DNA from: Perkinsus olseni
Lineage: Eukaryota; Perkinsozoa; Perkinsida; Perkinsidae
Length of the DNA stretch: 64,000 bases
Assembly (NCBI GenBank): GCA_013115135.1
Contig: JABANP010000122.1
Span: forward strand, 62,001 to 126,000
Direction of reading: 5' to 3'
Part shown: positions 22,912 to 34,457 of the stretch, in pieces
How the letters are laid out: every line of letters begins with the position of its first letter
Position numbering within the stretch: the stretch's first letter is position 1
Notes under the pieces: model-generated
The model's database searches: none
What the model saw: the letters and a program-made list of their open reading frames with translations, nothing else
Told to the model about the DNA's origin: nothing
Program-made: the position numbers and the translations under genes

Positions 22912-24719
22912 AGCTATAATGGAGGGAAAGATATTCCTGGTCAACGACCGGGTCCTACTCCGCCGCATACGACAATTCCGTGAAATTACCGTTGAGTGCT
23001 CAACCCTCACGACTCGCGAGGAGTATTCAGTAAACCTGGGGCCGAATGCGGATACTGATTCGAGAATCACAGGCACTGATTCAACTCACTATCTGATTTC
23101 CGATTTTGATTCAACTCACACCATGATTCACAAATGTTGATTCAGATTCCGTTTGGAAACCGTTTCAGAAACTCCGATTCGTACTTGAGATGCATTTGAA
23201 ATTTCACGGTGAATTTTTACGTGCAAAAATCAGTCCCAAGATCGATTCTCAGTTCATCGAATGGGGTGTCAGTAGTGAATCCGAAAATAACCATTTGGCA
23301 GTTTGACTTGAGCTCACACTGGCCGAATTGCAGTGGGTTTTCTCATGTATAAGATCCCAGTTCTTTCAGAACACAAAAGCCTGAGGTTAAGCAGAGAGCA
23401 ATATCAAGTTGTGCATTGTGAAGAACTGGGGTCTTATTGCCATGAGCAAACAATCCCATGACTCCGATGAAGAGACGCGGAGAATAATGAGAGGGCGAGA
23501 CTGGTGGCAAGGCCCGTGGCACTTGGATATCGTGCCGCACGGGTCAAGAAAAAGAACTTGCACGCATGCACAAGATGGCGGCGGAGCTGCTGCGAACAGG
23601 AGTAATCGAAGAATAGAGCTACCCGTTATGTTCGCCTAGACTTAGGTCCAGCTTCTCGGTGAGGTTAATGTACATGGAAGCTTGTTAACCTACTTCAAGA
23701 ACTCTTTCGGGCGTTCAGTAGACTGCTGTCTCTCCCGAGCTCATGAGTCATGACCGCTCCCAGGATCGTCATTTACACGTAAAATTCAATCTTGGGGGCG
23801 CTCCTGGAATTCAGAAGACGTCTATTTACCACCCCCGCTTCATCCTCTAGCATGATTTCTCTGGCAAGGTGGCGTCCCGTGGTCGAAATATATCGTAGCA
23901 AACAGATTGAATCTCCATTGGACCGCTGACTCTGTTAGATTCTGTCAGCGGTCCGATGGAAGCTTTCCTTATACATCGTGCTGTACATGGTGCAATCGCC
24001 ACGTCTCTCACCACAAAGGGCGCCGGTGGCCAGCTTTGCACAATAGTGGTCTTCAAGAGAGTCCAGCAGTTGTGGGGTATTTTTCGACACGGCTGGATGC
24101 GGGCATGAGTTCATTCTCGGTGCTGCTGCTGTCTAGGCGATGCATGATGATAACCACGGGAATGTTCCCTCAGACCTCCCACCAGTGGTTGGAAGTGTAC
24201 TGCTTCCTCCTCAGACCACGCAAGTTGTGGGAGCATCACGGCGGCTCAGGAAAATAATTCTGTAGCCCAGAATCGATTCTGGAGTTGATTTTTACTTGGA
24301 GAATGCGGTTCAAGGTCTCAGAATCAGGTAACTAAACGTTCCATCTGAGCACATCGGCAAGAGTCTAACTAAGCCGGAACCGGCATTGAACTGTGAAGTC
24401 ACAAAGACATTCCCATTCTGCTCGCCGGTGATCAGTAGCCTTTGCTAGTTTACAAGACCCCCTGTTTCTCTGCAACGACTAAGAAAATCGGGACTGGGAC
24501 GGTGACCGCGAGGATGGAGGAAGATGCAGAAGAAGCCGGTCGAAGCCTTAGAGCAGGAAGACGTGATGACTAATTCATGGATTGCTCGTTATTAAGGAAC
24601 GTTTCAATCTGACTAAGAAAATCGCGCGGAATCGTTACTGAGTGGCACAATCCTCATACTCACACCCAGCTGTATTACACGAGACGTCTGATTTTGCAGT
24701 TTTTTCATCAGAATATGCA
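22912..24719. repeat. gene-free repeat-bearing interval
   Basis: Holds an 86-bp hairpin element (23351-23436, 17-bp arms AAGATCCCAGTTCTT / AAGAACTGGGGTCTT, one mismatch), a hairpin at 23916-23960 with 15-bp arms, repeat R1 copy 2 (23953-24030) and repeat R3 copy 2 (24345-24400). No gene could be supported. Confidence 0.6.
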
Positions 24720-26561
24720 ATGATGTTCTTCCTCGTTCTCTCCCTCTCCCTGCTTCTGGCAGCCACCGCTGCGCCTCCGCCCCATTGGCCCCTGTACGGC
24801 CAAGGCGCTGTCGATCTCAAGTTGGAGAACGTCCCAGGGGATTTGGCAGCTTTTGTCGACATCAATGGTGATAAACTTACGGACATGGTCTTCGTCGATC
24901 GTCTGAAAATTCATTTCTGGATACGGAAACCGGACGCCTCATTCGAGATTTTCCGCACGCTCGACTTGGCCGCGGAATCTCAGAATATCACTGGCCTGAG
25001 CGTCTACACAGTCCTGCCACTGGACTGGAATTTGGACGGAAAAATGGACGCTTATGTGCTGATGACCGATGGTGGCCGGGCGCCGAAATTCACGATTTTG
25101 GCGCTTGAGGGCGACGATAATTTCGACCTTCACTTAAAGTGGATGTCAAGCCAGCCTATCATTCGTGAGCCGATCATCCTTGACATAAACGGCGACGGAA
25201 GATTCGAGCTTCTCGGCGAAAACGGTGACGTTTGGTTTGGTAATGGTACCTTCGCCCCGGCCTACTTGCCGGGCGTGCCGTCCCTTTCGAAGCACCATTC
25301 GTCCGCTTGGGTCGATATTAATGGCGACTGTCAGAATGACATTGTCTTTGACGTGGTGACTGAAGATGGTTCTAGGGCGCTGGAGGTGTGGTTGTGGAAG
25401 CCGGAAGATCGCTGGTACCACAAGCTCCCTAGGAGGGTGCCGCTCACGCAAGCGACCGATTACGTTACTTTTGCTGATTTCACTGGAACTGGTACCAATG
25501 ACGCTCTACTGGTCCAGAGCGATGGAACCATTCATCTCTATGAGAACGCACAGATGCCGCTTTGTCAGAGCAGCGGGGAGCATCATTGCCGCTCCAACGC
25601 GTGGCTGTGCACCCCGGACCCGAACTTCAGATTGGGCGGCTACGTTCTGAACGGTACGGACCCTTCGGAACCGATCGTGTATCGGATGGGTCAGGTTGCG
25701 AACATGCAGTCTGGTGACGCTTATTCGCCGGTGATCGTCGGAGATGTGGACTCCAACGGCCTTCCGGACCTTCTTGTTGGTACCACTACCGGAGCTTGTC
25801 TTCTGTGGAACTTACGGCCTAGTCACGAAGGCCTCCCGCCCGAGACCATCCTAGATTGCAGCAATGATGGTCAGGCGGGTTCACTGGCTCTGATTGATAT
25901 TCGGCAGACCCGGGCTGATGATTATCATAGTAAGGAGGATGATAAAACTGGAGGAGGTGCCACAGGACTGGTCATCATGATTATCGACGAGTACGGCAAC
26001 GGCCACGTGTACACCCCGAAGGCGCCTCAGAGTGGCAGTAGCGGCAAGAGCATCACCGACGAGGTCTCCCATCAGTATTACATCAAAGCCCTGTCGAGGA
26101 ACGGCGCGTGCGACAAGGGCTGCTATGGCGTCTCTACACCCGGAGCCACGTTCAAGATCACAGTGCTGTCGATCTCGGGCGAGGAGTCGGTTCGAACCGC
26201 CTGTCCCAATTCTGTGGGTCCTAGGAGGAACCTTGGCCTCCCCTACGCCTACATTGGCCTTGGCGATACCAACAATTACATACCTCGTCTCGCCCTGGGC
26301 TACGCTGGCGAGCAGTCGTCCTGGGTCTCCCTGGTTCCTAACTCATTCGTCGTGGCCAATCCGCACCCGCTGGACGATCCTCATCAATGGTCGGTCGAGC
26401 TGGCCATGAGTCCCTCTCGGTACCTACCTATGATAGTGGCCATGGCGGTCGGGGCTCTGGGTGTCCTTGGCTTCTTTATTATGGTATTGGATGTGATTGA
26501 GCGAAAGAGGGAAACTCGGAGGGATGTCGAGCAGTTCGGCGCCGATTTTCTTGGCGCGTGA
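24720..26561 (+). CDS. ITFG1/TIP-like FG-GAP repeat membrane protein, single exon
   Basis: 613 residues from the paired ATGs at 24720, just before a signal peptide (MMFFLVLSLSLLLAATA). An in-frame extension back to 24642 is possible but unlikely. The body contains repeated Asp-rich FG-GAP calcium-type loops: VDINGDKLTD, LDWNLDGKMDA, LDINGDGRFEL, VDINGDCQND and GDVDSNGLPDLLVG. A cysteine cluster (CQSSGEHHC) follows the fourth loop, and one membrane helix lies near the C-terminus, then a short basic cytosolic tail (VIERKRETRRDVEQF). This is the layout of T-cell immunomodulatory protein homologues (integrin-alpha-like beta-propeller, type I membrane protein). The cellular role in a protist is unknown. 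Unlike most neighbours it has no introns. Confidence 0.85.
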   Translation: MMFFLVLSLSLLLAATAAPPPHWPLYGQGAVDLKLENVPGDLAAFVDINGDKLTDMVFVDRLKIHFWIRKPDASFEIFRTLDLAAESQNITGLSVYTVLPLDWNLDGKMDAYVLMTDGGRAPKFTILALEGDDNFDLHLKWMSSQPIIREPIILDINGDGRFELLGENGDVWFGNGTFAPAYLPGVPSLSKHHSSAWVDINGDCQNDIVFDVVTEDGSRALEVWLWKPEDRWYHKLPRRVPLTQATDYVTFADFTGTGTNDALLVQSDGTIHLYENAQMPLCQSSGEHHCRSNAWLCTPDPNFRLGGYVLNGTDPSEPIVYRMGQVANMQSGDAYSPVIVGDVDSNGLPDLLVGTTTGACLLWNLRPSHEGLPPETILDCSNDGQAGSLALIDIRQTRADDYHSKEDDKTGGGATGLVIMIIDEYGNGHVYTPKAPQSGSSGKSITDEVSHQYYIKALSRNGACDKGCYGVSTPGATFKITVLSISGEESVRTACPNSVGPRRNLGLPYAYIGLGDTNNYIPRLALGYAGEQSSWVSLVPNSFVVANPHPLDDPHQWSVELAMSPSRYLPMIVAMAVGALGVLGFFIMVLDVIERKRETRRDVEQFGADFLGA

Positions 26562-26773
26562 AGGATGGCGTATCATTGTCGTTATCGTCACTTATCGAAT
26601 GGAGGCCCTGATGGACGTTGCGAATTTCGTGGCGCGTGACGGGTAATGCATCATTATTATTGTACCATTCCTGTGAAGTGTCTGGTATCATTTTCTCTTT
26701 GCTTCTCCTTGTCATCGTTCTGAGTTGGAGTCTGGTCAAACTCGAGCGTGCTATTCCACCAGTTTTTTCGAGG

Positions 26774-29700
26774 ATGGCTTCTGCTGCCGTATCCGCCAAG
26801 ATCATCGGACCAGCGCGGAAGGAGGCGGCCCGGCCGGCAAGGGCCCTGCGGAACGCCCTCGCCCCGCCGGATACGGAACTTGGGAAAAGATTGGCCTCAA
26901 TCGAGCTATCTCGGGTATGAAGCATTTTTCTCATTATGAGTTCGATTTGGTATCTTCCCTGCTTCAACTTCGATCTGTATCTTCCCTGCTTCAACCTCTC
27001 TTTGTATCTTCTCTGCTTCGACCTCGATCTAGTATCCCTTCAGCCACAATCGCATCTGCATGTCCTCCGGAGTATCGAGCTGTCTGGTCGGGGCCTATCA
27101 GTGGACGAGGCTATCTACGCCCTTCGGATTCTGGCCGCATCATCGCCTGGTGGTCAAAAGGTAGTACTGGCGGATTCTCTTCTGTGCGCTGCGCTGGAAT
27201 CTTCGGCGTCCCCTAACACGTGTCGAAGTTCCGCACGCCTGTGCGCGCAATCTTATGAGTGGTTTTCCTGTGTAATCTGTCCTTTTCTGAAGTCAATGGT
27301 AGGCGAGAAAAAATGAAAAAAAACTATCCGTGGCACATGTCTGCAAAACAACAGAGTTAGGCGAGTCCATACACGAAACTTTGTCCCAGTCGAGATCTAG
27401 GCGAAAAAGTGAGGCTGGAGGCGCGCGACCCGTAAGTGAGATTACGCGTACTGCAAGTGACGGGATAATCTGAGCTGCCAGGAGTAGTATCTGGGTAGAT
27501 GCATCGACAATCGCCGAAGAGTCTGGAAGCAACTTCACTCTTGCGATCCGTATGTTTCCTTCGCGAACTTCTCTGTCCTCTGCCGCTGCGTTCGCCCGAC
27601 TCGCTCCTCTCTGGCGTTGGAGCTAGTCGACCGGACTCGACTGGGAAGGCAAACATGAGGGAATTACAGCGTTGTTATTCGTGGGATGCAGCGCATAGGT
27701 CGGGCCCGTCAGGTCCGTCGGATAAGCAAGGATATCAAAGACCATGCGGCGTACGAGAATCTTCATGAGAGTATCGTCAAGCAAGCTACGATAATGAAGC
27801 CCTACGAGGTGGCGTTGGTCTACAATCGAGCGGTGGTAGGGTTCGCTGCATCGCTCCGCTAGATTCATGGTTTTTGTTCCTCCAGTTTCTTCGCCTTTTC
27901 CCGCTTGTTGAAGAGGAAGTCATCAGCGATGTGCTGGACCAGAGTATTGCTCGACCTCCAGCCGGACTCGCTCGCTGCGGTGAGTTCGAGGGGAAGGGGC
28001 GCTCAATAATACCGGTAGTCCTGGCCTTTTCCGCGGGCCACAAAATTGATCTGAGGTAGCTGTCTAATGCTAGGATAGTAGCTTACTGAGTAAGCCTTAC
28101 TCTTTACTTTCCTGATGGCTCGAGAAAATGCTCACAAGCTAGGTGTGAGCTGATATCGACGATTAGCTGGCGGTGATTCAATCACCGTGATTGTTGCAGG
28201 TTCTCAAGGCCTTGGCGGAGGTCCGACAGATACCCGAAGAGCGACTCCGGGCGGTGGAGCAACGCCTTCTCGCTGTAATAAGGGGGGTGAAAAAGTCCGA
28301 AATTCGAACGTTTTCGCTCATATCGTATACCATTGTTTATACTGTTGTAGGTGATACGGCGTGAAGAGGAGTACAGGGATCGAAGGTTGAAGGGGAAAGG
28401 GGAGCCCATGGCGATGCCGCCGCCGAGTCTTGGCATTCAAGTTGCGCTGCATTCTCTGCAAAAACTCGCGGCCATCCATGCCAGTCGGGTTGGGTCTGAG
28501 AACTTGGAAGGAGAATCTACCGCTCTGAAGGGGGAAAGTGTGACGAGGCAACTGATCGGAGGTAGAGGGAATATCTTTGCGCACAGCGAAGATTTTTTCC
28601 CCAGAGTTGGTACGGCGAGTGAGGACGATGGCGGCTACTGGCGATCTCGATCCTCATGACATCAGCGCCGCTTATGTGTCGCTTGAGAAGGCTCTCGGCA
28701 GGAACAACGCGGCCACGCGAGAGCTCGAGAGTATCTTAGTGACCCGGTGCGTGGCAGGTTAACCAACCTAAGATATTCGATCTCTCTCAGGGGTCTGTCG
28801 GATCTCTCCCAGATGGAGCTGGGCAGACTCGCCGACGTCGTCCACCCGGGCACGCTCTTACAGCGAGCGGTCGTGGACGAGTTCGGCGAACGGCCAAAAC
28901 TTTCGAGTACGATGTAACCATTAGAGACGAGAGTATCATCTGTGCTCAGCCGAGGTGGTTGTGCGAGCATTGAAGCTTCTCAAGCGGGTCCAGCCCGAGC
29001 GTGGAGCTACCGAGGCGGCCCTGTGGCCAACATCATCAACACCGTTCGATTCTTCTTCGCTTCGCCAGAAAACCAGAAGGCCTGCCGAATCACCGTCACC
29101 AATCTGATGCAGTTCATCGCGAATATCGACCCGATGCTCGGCAGTGCTCGGGTGGTGGGAACTCTCCTCAGTGAGACAGGAGGGTTTTTGTCGGGGGATC
29201 CGTTGAGGAAATGCAAGATATGCAAGATTTTTCCCTGCGATCTCCTCAGAGCGAGAGATTGTGTTTTCTCAGACGCGGCCATCACCAACGTCGATCGTAT
29301 CCAGCCGTCGCATCTCTTGAGGCTCCTCAGCCATCTGCATGAGATCAAATTAACGGAGGTCCATCCTTTTTATCAAGGTGAGGTCAGCTGCCACTCGGAC
29401 TGGCTCTTCGCTCTCTCCTGATTGATCATTGATATTCCTTTCATCTGATGAAGGGAAGGAGTGGTATGATAAACCATTTTAAGCGAGGAGATTGACAGTT
29501 TGTCATCGCCTATGATGTCCTGTCTGTTCAGATCGCATCGATCGCCTGATCGATAACCTCATCGGCAGGGGTCCAGAGGCCCTGCAGTACCCACTACTCC
29601 AGTTGTTTGCCTTGAAGCTGTTAGCTCGCCTAGGGCGATACGAGCCCATTTACGTCAAGGGCCTGGCGGAAATTGTTGTGTCGGACGCCCTTAAGCGAGG

Positions 29701-31600
29701 GGCCAGCAGCGAGGCGATTCCCGACGCCGCCGTCAACGAGGAAGAGGAGGAGGATCATGAGGAGTCCTCAACGATACTGGTGCGAGTTCCTAAACACTAT
29801 GAGAACTACGACAACTTCGTTCTGGCGTTCGCCTACCACTTGAAATTCGACCATAATGATGCCATCAAGAATGAGTCGCTGGACGCCCTCGTGGAGGAGA
29901 TCACTACCAGCCCGGAGCGACTACGTCGACTGACGATGGCTGCTCTGGTGTGTGCTGATAAACTAGGTGTTGGTGACAGGGAGATCATGCAGGAGGCGCT
30001 CGCTACTACCCTTCAGGTGAGGGCCCGGTGGGCCGAATCCATGGGAAGAGTAATTCCGGAACGGCCGTGCTGGCCGTCCCCCATGTTCGATAGTAGTGTT
30101 GCTAAGGTGAAGTCAGAAACTCAGAGCTTGAACGCCCTCATCGAGCTGGCTGAAGCGGCCTCTTCAGTGATCTCAGACTCGACGCGTACTCTTATTGTCG
30201 ATTCTATTACGCTATTCGCTTCATTTTCACACTAACTTGCGAAGCCTTCCCTTTGTATTGTTGCACCTGGTTTAGGTAGTGCCCGTTTCAGGATACTCCG
30301 ACCAAGGCTTTGATTAACATAGCCGTGAAACCCACCGCCGCCACCAAGCTTGCGGGCACTGAGGAAGAGCACGAGGCCGGAGCCTTCTCGAGGGGTGATC
30401 GAACATAGCCACCCTCCCGTCTCGAACTAATCCTCTCAGAGCTGTTGCTGGACCATGCCATCGGTATCCTCAACGAGAGGGCCGCCACTCTAGAAGACCC
30501 AATGATGGCTGTTGATGTGCTGGACCTCTGGTCACAGTATCCTGATCGGATTCCCGATGACGATGTTTGTGAGAGAGATCGCGGAGCGGCAATGGTCGGC
30601 CACTTTTCCCGTTGTCAGTGCACAGCGTGGTGTCCCTCGCTATGAGCCCTCCAGCGATGTCAGTCCGTTATATGAAGATGATTCAGTGTGTTGCTGATAT
30701 TGGCATCACCAGAATCGACAGCAGCGTTCATGGGCGAAAACAGGTAGGATGTATTTCACTTCTACTGGAATACTCTACAGGGAGCACGAGTTCGATATGG
30801 AAATCACTAAAACCGGTACATCTCAGCACATACTGCGCGTTTGAGTATGGTATACATGAAGTATTTACGAACGAGTCTGTTGCTATCAGCCAAACAATCG
30901 ATCGGCCGCTTCACCCATCCGAGGACGTGGGGTTTCAGTGATTTGCGCATCGAATTGGAACACCCTGCCTGGCTACGGATTTGAATGGGGCTGTCTCGCG
31001 GTTCCCTGTCAGATTGCGGCCACGCTCTTCGCATGGCTGTTGAAGTCCAACAAGCAGTTCAAAAAGGTTCACTTTGGCGTCTTGGCCCACACGCTGGCAA
31101 GCACCGCAAAAATACACCGCGACTTGGGTGAGCCCCGGAAGTTGGCCCTGGGTGTCAGCGAAAAGCGCGTGATCTCAGAGGGCGGCCTTCAGCTGGACGC
31201 TTGGGCGCACACTGCTGCACTGCTGGACACCGAAGTTGTCAATGGAGCTTTGGAAGAGGCAGACAACGCCCCTCATCTGTGAGCCAATTGAGTTAGTCTG
31301 TGAAAGCTGTGAGTTCGTTCCAGCTTCGTAGCCATCTACTCTCGCTGTTTTTGCAGCCGTTTGATGATGCTACGTAACTTGGTCTTTGTAATTGATCATG
31401 CGACCTTTTCTCGAAGCTCATCGCGGCTTTACAACCTCCGTCTTCCAGTATGAGCGCGCACTGCTTTCAGTGGTATCGTCGTGCCAGATGATAGTCCTTT
31501 CAGATACCGGGTCAAAGATTGGTGGCAATGTGTACAATCTGACGTTGGTGAGACCACGAGAGTCCTCATTCGACTAGCCCATCCGAAGATGGCTGATCTC
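26774..31600 (+). CDS. unidentified multi-exon gene with mitochondrial-presequence-like N-terminus
   Basis: Not recognised. The ATG at 26774 starts a 47-residue exon rich in Ala, Arg and Lys without early acidic residues (MASAAVSAKIIGPARKEAAR), typical of mitochondrial targeting. Donor GTATGA at 26916 joins in phase to an exon starting after TTCAG at about 27043 (GRGLSVDEAIYALRILA). Further coding-like exons on the same strand: about 27700-27840 (HESIVKQATIMKPYEVALVY), 27874-28055, 28201-28290, 28351-28610, 28640-28760, 29000-29410, 29603-30235 (FALKLLARLGRYEPIYVKGL, acidic loop EEEEEDHEESS), 30440-30600 and 30940-31280. The composition is mostly helical, Leu/Ala rich, like organellar helical-repeat RNA-binding proteins; that is a guess, and no RAP domain was found. 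It may be more than one gene. Confidence 0.45.
26948..27030 (+). repeat. tandem repeat of about 27 bp in intron 1
   Basis: Three degenerate copies of a unit containing TATCTTCCCTGCTTCAAC inside the first intron of the preceding gene. Confidence 0.7.
28081..28102. repeat. 22-bp inverted-octamer scar, T=GCTTACTC
   Basis: Perfect structure in a predicted intron. Confidence 0.9.
28172..28193. repeat. 22-bp inverted-octamer scar, T=GGTGATTG
   Basis: Perfect structure, ending a few bases before a probable 3' splice site (TTGTTGCAG). Confidence 0.9.
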
Positions 31601-32540
31601 CTGGACAATCTTGTGAGACGTTCATAGTGTCCCTCCCGGTCGAGTTCGTGATGGCCCCTTCTACTCAGGCGGCGGAGGACGTTCCTTGAGCATGAAAAAG
31701 AATACCGAGTGTTACTATGTTTCTGAATTCTCCATGCGAATTTGTGTCAGTCAATAACCTTTACTGTGAACCGAAAAACCTCCCCTCTCAGGGGCTCAAA
31801 GGTGATGAGATGGGAAGTAAATAATCGGAGACATCCTAGGTAACCCGTAGGTCCGGGACCGGTCCTACTGCCGATACCGTCAATGATTGTACCAGCCTTC
31901 CACTGATAGACAGAAGTTAGCTTTCCGAGCCTTCTTCAATTGAGAGGACCTCGGGACAGCTCAGAGCACCTCTTTGATGATTGGGTATGGGTGAAACCGG
32001 GACGGAGGGGGACAGGATTTGTGTGCTAGCGACACTGGCTAGATCACTAGCCATGATGGGTGCAGCTTCTCGTATTACTGATCTTCTTCGAGTTGCAACA
32101 TTCTAGTACGGTGGCATTTAGTTTCTCACGAAAGGAGGTGGTTCTGCGCATCGCGTGGCCCGAAGCCACCTTGCTCCTCTCAGTTTGTCGTGACGTCCAC
32201 TCAATGAACGATTTGAGTGGCTCTGCAGCCTCTGGGAGAGCCGCTACGGCCAGAATCCTCGGCGACATTCGATGTCGTATCCGTGGACAGATGCTGGCAT
32301 ACATTCATGATGGTCTTGAGCATCCATGTCATCACGGCCTCTCTCCGCGCGCGCCCCGGCCTCATGAGACCCCTCCCGGCTGTGTGCCGGGCACTGTGTG
32401 TCCGACCGACTGTGAAGATCCTCACTCAAGTCCTTACGACCGGAGACATGAAGCAGATCATAACGATCAACAACTGAAAGTGAAATAGGATGAGCGCATA
32501 GGTCGCGCCGCCTATTGTAGCTATTGTAGTTCAAGATTTC
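31601..32540. other. interval without a supported gene
   Basis: Several overlapping open frames at 32047-32534 on both strands, none recognised. A small tandem repeat (CTATTGTAG twice) lies near 32510. Confidence 0.4.
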
Positions 32541-34457
32541 TTAGCAGAAAATCTTGAAGATCCTGCACCACCACGAGCGACGACGTTTGGGTATCCACTC
32601 AAAGGTGGAGACTAATGTGTAAAGAGTATCTTTGAACACCTGAGAAGCATGAGAACCAGCGAACTATTCTACTCTTCATCGAGGAGCTCACTCCGTAACT
32701 ATTATCATTCGTGGTGTAAACGAGGATTCTTCCAGTTTTGGTATCCTCTCTGATAGCCAGCCCCGATTGATCACCGATATTATACCTGTCATGATTAACC
32801 ACGACCAGGAGCACTGAGCGACTAACAGTGGTTTATACTCGCTTTGGCTCACTTTGAAGGGTACACGTTGGACACAACGACTGCGTAAAAACTTCAAATT
32901 GAATAGTTGGTCGGAAGTTCCGACGCGAGGTTTAGGACTGCTTCCATCGCTACGACGCAGATGGTCGATCATCTGCCACTCACCCATCGCTTCGTGAGAG
33001 TTCGGCTATGACTTCTGGATTCAAAGTTCCTCCTCGAGCGACAGCCCGTCGGAGGTCCTTCGAGCGGACGTACCCGATGCGCATCATGTCGTTGCCACGC
33101 CTGATCAGTGAACGACTCACCGAAATAAGTGTTCAGAGAGCTCACGATGAGAACAGTATCATAATGTCGCCATTGCTTAGCTCCGCCATACCAGTGGGTC
33201 TGAAGGGCTTACCGCCACCCGAATCGACCGACTGAAGAAACCGATGTATAACGATCATAGTCTACGACTCGTAGGAGCTAGCCGACGGCATGCTCATCCC
33301 AGCCGGGCGAGCTAGAGAATGTTCAGAACACAGTCAACCCTTGAAAGTTGATGAGCCTGGAATTCATCAGAGCATATCCTAGCTATCTACGTCGTTCCCG
33401 GCCAACTAACCCGCTCACTTGCAGAACGAACCGCTTGGTCACGGTCTCGTCGTATACAAAACCGCGATAGACCGAGCTTCCCGGAGGCGGCGTTAGGGTT
33501 GGATCGGAAGGGGGCAGAACATGATTAGGGACCCAGAGAATCTCCTTCGTGAACCTGAGTATGAGATTACCCGTGACGCCGAGTCCTGAATTGAAATATG
33601 CGGGTTGACACTTCGCACTCAAAATAGCTTCCGGTCCATCATTTCCTGCACATTCGTTCAGCTGAGCCTTCAGGCCAAGGTCGACGGCGAGCACCGTCTC
33701 AACTCCGTCGGGGTACCTAAAAATCACAAACGTAGGTGTCACGAAAGCTATATCCGCCCCCCGGGGACGAGTCTACGATCGGACCTAGTATTTCACGTCT
33801 TACTAGCCCATCCGACCCAGACTCAAAAGTAGCCCAGTATACGCATGCATGTCTTACAATAAGACTCTTACATGAGCAGCGCCTTTCGCCTATCAAAGCT
33901 GACGATCAGTTCCCCTGTTCCTATTCCGTAATACGGGCCAATGCTAGTTAAACCAATCCCTGTCCTTCCCGCTAGACCATATCTATGCTCGGAGCCCCGC
34001 ATCGCATGATACACGGCTTCAGGCACATCATACTCATCGCCAGCAGTCGGGGAAAGCATCATAGTCATGAAGAGTCTGACAAGAGAGAGCTATCGTTAGC
34101 TATAAACGCGGATGCCATCCGTCTACCCTCTATGAGTCCCAGCAAGCAGTTGAGAGCCGTCTTCCGCCACAATGAGTGAAGCTAACGTCCCAAACAACGA
34201 ATGCCTGCCAAGGGACGGGTTCGCGTCTACGAGTCGTAGGGTCTGAATGTGCTTGAGAGTGCCTGAGACCGGCAAAACTCAACCGAGGTATCATCGACCA
34301 TAGATTGCCATGACCCACCGAGAGATGAAGTGATAGAGTCTTCTGTGCTCCCATTACGGAGTGGTAGCCTCGTCTGTTTCAACTTGATAGGGCCTTGCCC
34401 TTTCGACCCCACAAACGAGCCGAGAAGCAGGGCCAAGGAGACTAAGTTGAAAGACAT
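32541..34457 (-). CDS. secreted phytase-like-esterase family protein, copy A
   Basis: Eight-exon gene reading leftwards into a 3' end shared in type with copy B. The ATG at 34457 opens a signal peptide (FNLVSLALLLGSFVGS) followed by KQTRLPLRNGS. Later exons carry LASLIVAEDGSQLLAG, YDVPEAVYHAMRG, VIFRYPDGVETVLAVDLGL, MAELSNGDIMILFS, MMRIGYVRSKDLRRAV and YNIGDQSGLAIREDTKTGR, ending STFEWIPKRR with stop at 32541. The closing motif (D/N-x-GLA-x-RED ... DGR-type strand ... NDN) and the S-L-x-V-x-x-D-G-x-x-L-L-A strand suggest the esterase-like activity of phytase family (PF13449-type beta-propeller). That assignment is by motif only. A short intron proposed in exon 4 from copy D would shift the frame here (64 bp), so this copy may skip it or carry an indel. 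Confidence 0.55.

Noticed and set aside
23351..23436. A hAT-type MITE
   Set aside because: The 17-bp arms are clear but the 8-bp flanks do not match.
24642..24719. An upstream ATG extending the TIP-like protein by 26 residues
   Set aside because: It would bury the signal peptide; the paired ATG directly before the hydrophobic stretch is the better start.
24635..26480. Open frames antisense or out of frame to the TIP-like gene
   Set aside because: They are shadows of one long high-quality reading frame and show no family features.
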